This document shows positions 1 to 5,501 of a DNA stretch of 5,986 bases, piece after piece; position 1 is the first letter of the stretch, and each line of letters begins with the position of its first letter. The notes below the pieces were generated by a model, which saw only the letters and a list, made by a program, of their open reading frames with translations, made no database searches and was not told the DNA's origin. The position numbers were made by a program, and so were the translations under genes. Source of the DNA: JAIVJN01 sp036732565 (GTDB lineage: Bacteria; Acidobacteriota; Vicinamibacteria; Vicinamibacterales; UBA2999); assembly GCA_036732565.1 (NCBI GenBank), contig DAINCF010000453.1, positions 1 through 5,986 on the forward strand, written 5' to 3'.

Positions 1-370
1 GACCCAAGCCAGGCCCGGCTGTGATGGCCGGAATCCAGGCCCCCGCAGGGAACTGGGTGGCGCCGGCACACGGCGCGCTTGCTGCTGGCCCTGGACGATT
101 GATCGGCGTGGCGCCTGCCCCGTTGGGAATGCTGATAAGGCCACGACTGGGCAGTCCTTGTCCTACCTGCAGAACGTCTCGCACGAGGACATCCATCGTC
201 GTCCGCAGGTTGGCGTTCAGGTTGGTCACCTGCTTCGCGGTTTGCGTGTCCCGCATCGCGCTGGCCATGACCTGGAACGTCCCTGCAAGCACCACGAGCA
301 TGAGGCCCATCGAAACCAGGACTTCGGTCAGCGTGAACCCGCGTTCGTCTGCGTTCATGGAGGCTTTCAT
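1..370 (-). CDS. PilW-like type IV pilus minor pilin (3' end outside window)
   Basis: Seen: reading leftward from ATG at 370, an open frame runs to the window edge (123 codons, no stop). It starts with a short basic/acidic leader (MKASMNADERG) followed by FTLTEVLVSMG, a class III prepilin signal. Cleavage would fall between G11 and F12, with Glu at mature position 5, followed by a hydrophobic helix to about residue 38. The next stretch (about residues 40-70: NLNANLRTTMDVLVRDVLQ, then GQGLP) resembles the PilW pattern of an N-terminal helix ending in 'ARDIRxAGY'. Known: PilW is a minor pilin that helps prime pilus assembly at the inner membrane and is processed by the prepilin peptidase PilD. 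Context: third gene of a pilin cluster, starting 6 bases after the PilV-like stop. An AGG overlapping that stop lies 5 bases before the ATG, so translation is probably coupled. GspJ is the alternative, less likely beside PilV. The C-terminal domain is not visible. Confidence 0.8.
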   Translation of the reverse strand, partial: MKASMNADERGFTLTEVLVSMGLMLVVLAGTFQVMASAMRDTQTAKQVTNLNANLRTTMDVLVRDVLQVGQGLPSRGLISIPNGAGATPINRPGPAASAPCAGATQFPAGAWIPAITAGPGLG

Positions 371-376
371 CGGCGC

Positions 377-967
377 CTACGAGAAGGACGAGATCAGCGT
401 CCGCAGAACGACCTGCCGCTGCGAGGGACCGATTGAGCCGGCGGCCCTGTAGCCGATGGTGACGATGATCATTCGCAGCGCGGTGTTGCCGTTGACATCG
501 CAGATGTCGATCTGCCGGGTGAAACCCGTGAGCGGGATGTCGTCGGTCGTGCCCATGAGATTGTCGGGACCCGGCGACGCCTCCAGGGTCGCGGTGGCAT
601 CGTCTGCCGTGTTGACGAGCCCGTCGGTGCCGGGCCTGCGCAAGGTCTGAGCGCCGACGAGAAAGCTGCCGCCACCATTGCCTGTGGTCCCCGCGGGGCA
701 ACCCGTTGGCGCCGTGACGTTGCGGATCTGCGCCCAGTTGAGCACGACGGTGTCGCGCGCGGCGTGGACGCTCTCGATGGCTTCGCGGGCCTTCTCGCGC
801 GCGACGAGCGTCGATGGAGACGACATCATGATCGCCATCCCGCCGTAGAACGTTTGCGCGAGGCCCAGGAGCCCGACGGTCAGGATCATCATCGCGACGA
901 GCACCTCCATCAAGGAGAAGCCGCGTTCATCCTGAGCGGGCCGTTGTCTAGGCATTACCATCCTCAT
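377..967 (-). CDS. PilV-like type IV pilus minor pilin
   Basis: Seen: 196 residues from ATG at 967. The prepilin site is ERG|FSLMEV (G16|F17, Glu21 = mature position 5). A hydrophobic helix follows (about 17-48), with the run VAMMILTVGLLGLAQ typical of PilV. The globular part holds two similar acidic segments (112-123 and 132-143, pattern PGxDxLxxTxDD) and two cysteines (C90, C156) that could form a disulfide. Known: PilV is a minor pilin of the assembly-initiation complex. Start choice: ATG 967 shares its A with the preceding TGA (TGATG), supporting translational coupling. In-frame ATGs at 961 and 955 are also possible, and the one at 955 has AGGA five bases upstream. All three keep the prepilin signal. 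Context: between the FimT-like and PilW-like genes, the order seen in fimU-pilV-pilW clusters. A much longer open frame upstream of this start runs through the FimT-like gene in another phase and is spurious. Confidence 0.85.
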   Translation of the reverse strand: MRMVMPRQRPAQDERGFSLMEVLVAMMILTVGLLGLAQTFYGGMAIMMSSPSTLVAREKAREAIESVHAARDTVVLNWAQIRNVTAPTGCPAGTTGNGGGSFLVGAQTLRRPGTDGLVNTADDATATLEASPGPDNLMGTTDDIPLTGFTRQIDICDVNGNTALRMIIVTIGYRAAGSIGPSQRQVVLRTLISSFS

Positions 968-1587
968 CAGTGCACCCAGCTCGATCCGTTCCACCGCCAC
1001 GGGCGAACGACGGCCGTCACGCCGGAGATGTTCACCGCTGTCGCAGTGCTGGCGTCCTGATTCGCCGCGAAGAACAGCGACACGTTCACCGGATCGCCGT
1101 TCGCATCGACGAATGTCCCCTCTGGGGTGAACATGACGGGGTCGTTGGCAGCGCTGTTGATGCGAATGGCCGTTGTGTTCCCGAACAGATCCGGGGTGTC
1201 CGGCAGACCGCTGACGAGGAAGTACTGCACGCCGCCTTCGAACGTCACGGTATCGAGGACCGTTGTCCCCGGGCCGGGCACGTTGACCTGCGCCAGCTGG
1301 ATCGTGTTCGGCGGCTGAAAGCGCACCTCGATATTTCGACGTCGAGTGATGGCGGCCTCTCGGGCGGTGGTCAGCACCTTCGCAACCTGCCACATGCTGC
1401 TCTCGCCGGTCGCAAAGGTGACGATGGCTGGTGTGACGCCGACCGCCACACCCGCGAGGATCGCGATCATGGCGATCACCACCAAGACCTCGGAGAGTGA
1501 GAAGCCTTGCTGGCCGTCCACGCGTGCGGGAGCGGGACACCGCGTGTGAAGACGTGCGCTCTCAACGGGCGCAGGGGGTCTGGCCAC
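967..1587 (-). CDS. FimT/GspH-like minor pilin (pseudopilin family)
   Basis: Seen: 206 residues from a GTG at 1587. The prepilin motif is QQG|FSLSEV (G28|F29, Glu33 = mature position 5), with a hydrophobic helix at about 29-60. The conserved GspH/FimT features follow: AREAAITRRR at about 75-84, FTPEGTF at about 153-159 leading into a beta strand, and a C-terminal VTAVVRPWRW strand. Known: FimT/FimU-type minor pilins help start pilus assembly; some FimT proteins bind DNA during uptake. Start: GTG 1587 has GAGG four bases upstream but gives a long 28-residue leader. GTG 1521 would give a 6-residue leader (VDGQQG), more usual for FimT, but has no visible Shine-Dalgarno. Context: first gene of the cluster, ending in a 1-base overlap with the PilV-like start. 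GspH of a type II secretion system is the alternative; the PilV-like neighbour favours a type IV pilus. Confidence 0.82.
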   Translation of the reverse strand: MARPPAPVESARLHTRCPAPARVDGQQGFSLSEVLVVIAMIAILAGVAVGVTPAIVTFATGESSMWQVAKVLTTAREAAITRRRNIEVRFQPPNTIQLAQVNVPGPGTTVLDTVTFEGGVQYFLVSGLPDTPDLFGNTTAIRINSAANDPVMFTPEGTFVDANGDPVNVSLFFAANQDASTATAVNISGVTAVVRPWRWNGSSWVH

Positions 1588-1600
1588 GCCCCCTCACGAG

Positions 1601-1615
1601 GCAAGAGGCGTTCCC
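1601..1615 (-). promoter_or_regulatory. candidate sigma-54 (-24/-12) promoter for the pilin cluster
   Basis: Read on the minus strand, this stretch is GGGAACG-CCTC-TTGC, against the sigma-54 consensus TGGCACG-N4-TTGC. The essential GG-N10-GC spacing is exact and only two of the eleven defined bases differ. The predicted start of transcription is near 1589, two bases before GTG 1587. That would make the 1587 start nearly leaderless, or give a leader of about 68 bases if GTG 1521 is used. Sigma-54 with PilR is known to drive major pilin genes in several bacteria. No activator site was identified, and such a match can arise by chance in GC-rich DNA. Confidence 0.35.
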
Positions 1616-1688
1616 AGATAGGTCGAGCAGCGAACCCTAGGGCGGGCCGTGTTTCGGGGGATATGCGTCGCTACGGCTGAGCCTTCAG

Positions 1689-1717
1689 TTCACAAACGGT
1701 ACATTCGATTACAGAAT
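1689..1717 (+). promoter_or_regulatory. candidate sigma-70-type promoter for the ABC importer operon
   Basis: TTCACA at 1689-1694 (five of six to TTGACA) and CAGAAT at 1712-1717 (four of six to TATAAT) are separated by exactly 17 bases. They lie in the most AT-rich part of the divergent intergenic region. Transcription would start near 1724, giving a leader of about 45 bases before ATG 1770. This is a consensus match only. Confidence 0.35.
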
Positions 1718-1722
1718 TGGCC

Positions 1723-1732
1723 GCCGATCGGC
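1723..1732. promoter_or_regulatory. perfect 10-bp palindrome at the predicted transcript start (possible operator)
   Basis: GCCGATCGGC at 1723-1732 is a perfect inverted repeat. It overlaps a GGCCG/CGGCC stem-loop (1719-1723 with 1729-1733) and sits just after the candidate -10 box of the importer operon, where a repressor could act. Short GC palindromes are common in such DNA, so the operator role is only a suggestion. Confidence 0.2.
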
Positions 1733-1769
1733 CGGGCCCAACGAGCAAGACGTCTATCATGACGTGACC

Positions 1770-2561
1770 ATGAACGTCGACACGAGCGCCCGCGTGGTGT
1801 CGTTCGAGGACGTCAGCTTCGCGTACGCGGGACGGCCGGCGATCCTCTCGGCGCTGACGCTCGACGTCCGCGCCGGTGAGGTGATCGTGCTCGTCGGGCG
1901 CAGCGGCGCCGGCAAGAGCACGATCCTCAAACTGGTCAATCGCCTGTTGCTGCCGACCTCGGGCCGCGTCCGCGTGGAGGATCGCGACACACGGGAGTGG
2001 GACGGCATTCGTCTGCGCCGACGGATCGGCTACGTGCTGCAGGACGTCGGCTTGTTCCCGCACATGACGATCGAGCAGAACGTCGGCCTCGTCCCACGGC
2101 TGGAGCAGTGGGACGCGGATCGGATTCGGGCCCGTGCCGCGGCGCTCCTCGATCTCGTGGCGCTGCCCGCAGCGACGTACGCACACCGCTGGCCGCACGA
2201 ACTGTCCGGTGGTCAACGACAGCGCGTCGGCGTGGCCCGGGCGCTGGCGGTCGATCCACCCATGCTGTTGATGGACGAGCCGTTCGGCGCGCTCGATCCG
2301 ATCACGCGCGTCGAGCTGCAACGGGAGTTCCGTCGCATTCAACAAGAGCTCGGAACCACGGTGATGATGGTCACGCACGACATGGGCGAGGCGTTCGCAC
2401 TGGGCCATCGCGTCGGCGTCATCGAGGCCGGCGAGCTCATCGTCTGCGACGCGCCGCAGGCCGTCGCCGCCTCCGACGATCCGCGCGTGCGTCTCTTCGT
2501 CGAGACCCTCGTCGCCAACGATCTTCGTAGGGGCCGGCCTTTGAGCCGGCCCGAACCATGA
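1770..2561 (+). CDS. ABC transporter ATP-binding protein, quaternary-amine uptake (OpuCA/ProV/EgtV-like)
   Basis: Role: the ATPase that powers the permease/binding protein encoded next; it acts at the cytoplasmic face of the inner membrane. Seen, in 263 residues: Walker A GRSGAGKS (43-50), Q-loop YVLQDVGLFPHMT with Gln91, signature LSGGQ (145-149), Walker B LLMDE (166-170), D-loop GALD (173-176), and the switch His203 in VMMVTHDMGEA. All catalytic motifs are intact. LQDVGLFPHMTIEQNV followed by RWPHELSGGQ is typical of the OpuCA/ProV class. The CBS-domain pair of many OpuCA/ProV proteins, which senses ionic strength, is absent. Start: ATG 1770 was chosen; GTG 1764 (two codons earlier) is equally possible, and neither has a clear Shine-Dalgarno. 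Oddity: the last roughly ten codons are read from a REP-like palindrome. The stop overlaps the next start (ATGA), so translation is coupled. Confidence 0.93.
   Translation: MNVDTSARVVSFEDVSFAYAGRPAILSALTLDVRAGEVIVLVGRSGAGKSTILKLVNRLLLPTSGRVRVEDRDTREWDGIRLRRRIGYVLQDVGLFPHMTIEQNVGLVPRLEQWDADRIRARAAALLDLVALPAATYAHRWPHELSGGQRQRVGVARALAVDPPMLLMDEPFGALDPITRVELQREFRRIQQELGTTVMMVTHDMGEAFALGHRVGVIEAGELIVCDAPQAVAASDDPRVRLFVETLVANDLRRGRPLSRPEP
2526..2552 (+). repeat. REP-like palindrome inside the 3' end of the ATPase gene
   Basis: GGGCCGGC (2531-2538) and GCCGGCCC (2545-2552) form a perfect 8-bp stem around a 6-base loop, preceded by CGTAG. The core matches the element at 4969-4993, where the same stem encloses TTTA. 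It encodes the arginine/proline-rich end of the ATPase. The stem ends five bases before the permease ATG at 2558, so in mRNA it would cover the usual ribosome-binding region of that gene. Confidence 0.7.
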
Positions 2562-4084
2562 CTCCCCTCCTCCAATTCTGGTCGTCGCATTGGGATGAGC
2601 TCCTCCGACTGCTCCAGCAGCATGTCGTGCTGGTGCTCGTGTCCACGGCCGTCGCCATCGCGCTCGGCATTCCGGCCGGCGTGCTCGCCTTTCGACGTCC
2701 ACGATTGGGCGGTCCGCTGCTGTTTCTCGCCAACGTCGCTCAGACGATCCCAAGCCTGGCGCTATTCGGCTTCCTCCTGCCGTTGCCGTTCATCGGCGGC
2801 ATCGGCTCGCGCACTGCGCTCGTGACGCTGACGCTGTACGCGCTGCTCCCGATCGTGCGCACGACCGTCGGCGGCCTGCGCAGCCTCGACCGATCCATCG
2901 TCGAGGCTGGCGTGGCCATGGGCATGACGCCACGGCAGCTGCTGTTGATGGTGCAGCTCCCGCTCGCGCTGCCGTCGATCGTGGCCGGCGTGCGCGTGGC
3001 TGCCGTCATCGGCGTCGGTACGGCCACCATCGCGGCGGCGATCGGCGCCGGCGGCCTCGGCGAGTACATCTTTCGCGGCCTGTCGATGGTCGACACGACG
3101 ACGATCCTCGCGGGCGCCGTGCCGGCGGCGGCGTTGGCGCTCGTCGCGGACGGCCTCTTGGCGTGGGCCGAGCGGCTGCTCAGGACGGGCCGACTCTCCG
3201 CATCGATTGCGATGCCGATCGCCCTGGCGGGAATCGTGCTCGTCGCGCTGCTGGCGTGGCCGGCGCTTGCCCGGGACTCCGGCCCGCGCATCGTCGTCGG
3301 CTCGAAGAACTTCACGGAGCAGATCGTGCTGGGGGAGCTGTTGGCCCACGCCATCGAGCGCGAAGGCGTACAGGTCCAACGGCAGCTGAATCTCGGCGGC
3401 ACGTTCATCTGCGATCGCGCGTTGCGGTCTGGACAGATCGATGTCTACGTCGAGTACACGGGCACGGCGGTGACCGCGGTGTTCCATCAACAGGATGTAC
3501 CGCACGATCCGCAAGTCGCGCTCGATCGCGCCCGCGAGCTGTACGCGGGCGCCGGCCTCGCCGTCCAAGAGCCTCTGGGCTTCAACAACACGTTTGCGAT
3601 TCTCGTGCGGACCACGGACGCCCGAGCGCTCGGGCTGCGAACCATCGACGACCTCGCCAAGGTCGCCGATCGATTCACGCCAGGGTTCGGCCACGAGTTT
3701 CTGCAGCGCCAGGACGGCTATCCCGGTCTCATCACGGCCTATGGCTTGCGATTCCCGAATGCCCCGCGCGGCATGGATCTGTCGTTGATCTACAAGGCGC
3801 TGGCCGACGGGCAGGTGGATGTCATCGCCGGCGATGCCACGAGCGCCCTCATCGACGCGTTGGATCTGACGATGCTGGAGGATACGCGGCGGTACTTTCC
3901 GCCGTACGATGCCGTAGCCGTGGCACGGAGCGCGTCGCTGCTCCGCCATCCCGAGATGGCGCGCGCGCTCAACCGCCTGGCCGGACGGATCTCCGTGCAA
4001 GACATGCGCGCCATGAATCGCGCCGTCGACATCGACCGTCGCACGCCCGCGGACGTCGCGCGAGACTTTCTCTTGAATCGCTAG
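2558..4084 (+). CDS. fused ABC permease / substrate-binding protein, quaternary-amine type (OpuF/EgtU-like)
   Basis: Role: membrane channel and extracytoplasmic receptor in one 508-residue chain, importing a quaternary-amine-type solute. Seen: the permease half (about 1-210) has hydrophobic segments near 22-45, 52-77, 85-105, 137-165 and 181-203, and the EAA loop EAGVAMGMTPRQ...LPLALPS (116-140) that docks the ATPase. A further segment (216-236) anchors the binding domain, which begins PRIVVGSKNFTEQ (243-255). The binding domain shows the OpuAC-family run QLNLGGT...IDVYVEYTGTA (276-304), then PLGFNNTFAI (339-348) and YDAVAVAR (450-457), with many aromatic residues that could form a cation cage. 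Both halves are complete. Known: this fused layout occurs in OpuFB (betaine/choline) and EgtU (ergothioneine), so the exact substrate cannot be read here. Start: ATG 2558 lies in an ATGA overlap with the ATPase stop and has no Shine-Dalgarno of its own. Confidence 0.93.
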   Translation: MTPLLQFWSSHWDELLRLLQQHVVLVLVSTAVAIALGIPAGVLAFRRPRLGGPLLFLANVAQTIPSLALFGFLLPLPFIGGIGSRTALVTLTLYALLPIVRTTVGGLRSLDRSIVEAGVAMGMTPRQLLLMVQLPLALPSIVAGVRVAAVIGVGTATIAAAIGAGGLGEYIFRGLSMVDTTTILAGAVPAAALALVADGLLAWAERLLRTGRLSASIAMPIALAGIVLVALLAWPALARDSGPRIVVGSKNFTEQIVLGELLAHAIEREGVQVQRQLNLGGTFICDRALRSGQIDVYVEYTGTAVTAVFHQQDVPHDPQVALDRARELYAGAGLAVQEPLGFNNTFAILVRTTDARALGLRTIDDLAKVADRFTPGFGHEFLQRQDGYPGLITAYGLRFPNAPRGMDLSLIYKALADGQVDVIAGDATSALIDALDLTMLEDTRRYFPPYDAVAVARSASLLRHPEMARALNRLAGRISVQDMRAMNRAVDIDRRTPADVARDFLLNR

Positions 4085-4090
4085 CTAGCG
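4079..4090. other. 12-bp palindrome formed by two abutting convergent stop codons
   Basis: CGCTAGCTAGCG is a perfect palindrome. It contains the TAG stop of the importer gene (4082-4084, plus) and the TAG stop of the aldolase-like gene (4085-4087, minus), each preceded by an arginine codon CGC. No bases separate the two convergent genes, so any terminator must lie inside the opposite gene; I see none. Confidence 0.6.
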
Positions 4091-4927
4091 ACCCGCGACC
4101 GCTCGACCGATCTTGATCGTTTCGTCCGCGGTCTGGCCCTGCGCGAGGACGGCGAGGAAGCCTTCCTTCACGCGCTGCTCGACGTCCTTCGGCGTCGCCG
4201 GCAGCATGTTGACCAGCTTGGCGCGCTTCGTCTCGGCGAGAACGGTCTGCGTGCCCTTCTCTGCCGCGGCGCGATCGCCGCCGAGCGCCTGCGCCAGGCT
4301 GCCGATGCCGCACGCGAGAATGCTGATGCCCTTCAAGCTCGCGAACGCGGTGACCTGCGCCAGCGCGCCGGGATCCTCGATCATCAGCATCGCGATCTTC
4401 TCGCCTCCGGGATTCGAGGGGGACCACACGTTCGCCTTCGCCTCTTGGAAGAACGAGAGCGCCTGCTTGGCTTGATCGAGGCTGACGACGTGCGGAATGG
4501 TGACGCCGTCCGCGCCGAGATCGAGGATGTCCTTGACCCGCGTCTTCGTGACCGCCGCGCCATCTTTGTCGATCGGCGGGATCCGCACGATGAGGGTCTT
4601 GCGGCCGACCGCCGCAGGACTTCGCAGCCCTTCGACGATCGCCTTGACGAAGGCAACGTCAAAACTGCCTTCGAGATTGAGGAAGACGTAGTCGTAGAGC
4701 GGATTGCTGGCCAGCCTCTCGCCGCCGGCTTTGGTGTAGATGGCCGGCGGTGGCGGAGACCCGGGCACACGAGGCGCCGGATTCTCGTTGGGCGCGTAGA
4801 CACCGAATGCGACCTTGCCCTGCGTCCAGAGGTCGAGAACGACGTTCTCGTGCTTCGTCTGCGCCGACAGTTGCATCATCTGGCCGGCGATCATGGCAGC
4901 GACCAGCCCACCCGCTCGCAGTCTCAT
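4085..4927 (-). CDS. exported HpcH/HpaI aldolase / citrate lyase family protein, apparently missing catalytic residues
   Basis: Seen: 280 residues. The N-terminus (MRLR, hydrophobic 5-20, LSAQ) looks like a cleavable signal peptide ending near residue 22, so the protein is probably periplasmic. The remainder follows the HpaI barrel order: FGVYAPNENP (41-50), YDYVFLNLEGS (78-88), VRIPPID (114-120), ILDLGADGVTIPHV (134-147), AMLMIEDPGAL (179-189) and ISILACGIGSLAQALG (201-216). Family knowledge: HpaI-type class II aldolases split or form 2-keto-3-deoxy acids using a divalent metal, a His after a conserved Glu, an Arg, and Glu/Asp metal ligands. By my remembered alignment, Glu86, Arg115, Asp136 and Glu184 are kept, but the His position is Gly87 and the metal-ligand Asp is Ser210. 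Enzyme activity is therefore doubtful. Start: ATG 4927 was chosen over upstream codons because GGAGGA lies just ahead and earlier sequence is REP repeat. DUF6152 gene lies 98 bases upstream. Confidence 0.78.
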   Translation of the reverse strand: MRLRAGGLVAAMIAGQMMQLSAQTKHENVVLDLWTQGKVAFGVYAPNENPAPRVPGSPPPPAIYTKAGGERLASNPLYDYVFLNLEGSFDVAFVKAIVEGLRSPAAVGRKTLIVRIPPIDKDGAAVTKTRVKDILDLGADGVTIPHVVSLDQAKQALSFFQEAKANVWSPSNPGGEKIAMLMIEDPGALAQVTAFASLKGISILACGIGSLAQALGGDRAAAEKGTQTVLAETKRAKLVNMLPATPKDVEQRVKEGFLAVLAQGQTADETIKIGRAVAGR

Positions 4928-4930
4928 CAA

Positions 4931-4936
4931 TCCTCC
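4931..4936 (-). promoter_or_regulatory. strong Shine-Dalgarno fixing the aldolase-like start
   Basis: On the minus strand GGAGGA precedes ATG 4927 by three bases. It is the clearest ribosome-binding site in the window. It decides against a longer open frame beginning at 5059, whose extra 44 residues would be translated from the REP-like repeats and the end of the DUF6152 gene. Confidence 0.75.
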
Positions 4937-4943
4937 AGAAAAT

Positions 4944-5019
4944 ATCCGTGGGGCCGGCCTCAGCCATCCGTGGGGGCCGGCTTTAGCCGGCCCAGGTCCG
5001 CCTGAAGGCGGACCCCACG
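4944..5019. repeat. cluster of REP-like palindromes (partial copy, full copy and an inverted partner)
   Basis: Three units occur in 76 bases. The first, 4944-4965, is a truncated copy beginning ATCCGTGGGGCCGGC. The second, 4966-4993, repeats that start and completes a hairpin: GGGCCGGCT (4974-4982) pairs with AGCCGGCCC (4985-4993). The third, 4995-5019, is a different hairpin: GGTCCGCCT (4995-5003) pairs with AGGCGGACC (5006-5014), ending CCCCACG. CGTGGGG at 4969-4975 is the inverted copy of CCCCACG at 5013-5019, so units two and three face each other as in REP doublets (BIMEs). Position between two same-strand genes is typical for such elements. They could also act as an mRNA-stabilising or attenuating structure between the DUF6152 and aldolase-like genes. 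Confidence 0.75.
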
Positions 5020-5025
5020 TACCGT

Positions 5026-5415
5026 TTACGGGCGGCTTTGCGCGGGTCGCCAGCTCCACCCGTCCGAGGGCCGTTCGATTGCCTTCAGGTGGATCGCGAG
5101 ATCGGCTGGGTTGCGTCCGGGGCTGCCCGTGATGATGACGTGGTCACCCGGCTTGATGGTGTCCTTGGTGATCCCGGCGCGCGTCAGTCGATCCGGGCTC
5201 GCCCACTCGGCGCTCATGCGCTGTTGGCCTCCGCGTCCGTCGGAGACCGTGAGGTACACCCACGCATGCGGACTGCGATAGGCGAACTCCACGACATCCC
5301 CTTCAATCGACGTGGATTGATCTTCGAAGTAGTGCGCGGCGAACGAATGATGGGCGGCAACGAAGCCCGTCACCGGTATCGTCACTAACGCCAAGGCCAA
5401 GATCAAACGTGTCAT
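5026..5415 (-). CDS. exported DUF6152-family protein
   Basis: Seen: 129 residues. Residues 1-20 (MTRLILALALVTIPVTGFVA) form a signal peptide, followed at once by AHHSFAAHY, the hallmark start of mature DUF6152 proteins. The rest matches the family pattern: IEGDVVEFAYRSPHAWVYLTV (37-57), with 'G.V..W.NPHAW.Y' as the family form; WASPDRLTRAGITKDTIKPGD (71-91); and a C-terminal ERPSDGWSW (114-122). It is predicted to be a small beta-rich periplasmic or secreted protein; the His-rich N-terminus could bind metal, but the function is unknown. Start: ATG 5415 is preceded by AGGGGGG five bases upstream. Context: same strand as the aldolase-like gene, separated by 98 bases of REP-like repeats, so co-transcription is possible. 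A weak promoter (GTAACA, 18 bases, TATCAG at 5459-5488) lies upstream. Confidence 0.82.
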   Translation of the reverse strand: MTRLILALALVTIPVTGFVAAHHSFAAHYFEDQSTSIEGDVVEFAYRSPHAWVYLTVSDGRGGQQRMSAEWASPDRLTRAGITKDTIKPGDHVIITGSPGRNPADLAIHLKAIERPSDGWSWRPAQSRP

Positions 5416-5420
5416 GGGTG

Positions 5421-5427
5421 CCCCCCT
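5421..5427 (-). promoter_or_regulatory. ribosome-binding site of the DUF6152 gene
   Basis: AGGGGGG on the minus strand lies five bases before ATG 5415. It supports this start, which also places the signal peptide at residue 1. Confidence 0.55.
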
Positions 5428-5458
5428 GGGCGGCTGGGCCCTACTGCGTAGCCGTTAG

Positions 5459-5488
5459 CTGATACGCCCGGGCAGGCGGGAATGTTAC
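5459..5488 (-). promoter_or_regulatory. weak candidate promoter for the DUF6152 gene
   Basis: On the minus strand GTAACA (5488-5483, four of six to TTGACA) and TATCAG (5464-5459, four of six to TATAAT) are 18 bases apart, about 45 bases before ATG 5415. A promoter is expected here because a terminator-like hairpin separates this gene from the one upstream, but the match is poor. Confidence 0.2.
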
Positions 5489-5501
5489 CCGAGAAGGGAG
5501 A

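Noticed and set aside
21..452. Plus-strand open frames over the PilW-like gene
   Set aside because: Antisense to a gene with a textbook prepilin signal; no recognisable features.
968..1540. N-terminal extension of the PilV-like frame through the FimT-like gene
   Set aside because: The FimT-like protein has clear family motifs in its own frame; the extension is Arg/Gly-rich and would bury the prepilin signal deep inside the protein.
1635..1642. CCCTAGGG palindrome upstream of the pilin cluster
   Set aside because: Only 8 bp and isolated; no partner sites or link to a promoter element.
1671..2753. Long minus-strand open frame (360 codons) opposite the ATPase gene
   Set aside because: It is an antisense shadow of a clear ABC ATPase in GC-rich DNA; its translation is low-complexity, rich in Arg, Ala and His, and shows no family motif.
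2762..4000. Long minus-strand open frame (412 codons) opposite the permease/binding protein gene
   Set aside because: Same reason: antisense to a well-supported gene, composition-biased translation, no domain recognised.
4944..5019. Short CRISPR-like direct repeats
   Set aside because: Only two adjacent copies of about 22 bases with no spacers, each part of a hairpin; REP-like elements explain them.
4928..5059. Longer start for the aldolase-like gene at 5059
   Set aside because: The extra residues are translated from REP-like repeats and the end of the DUF6152 gene, and a strong GGAGGA sits just before ATG 4927, which also begins a proper signal peptide.
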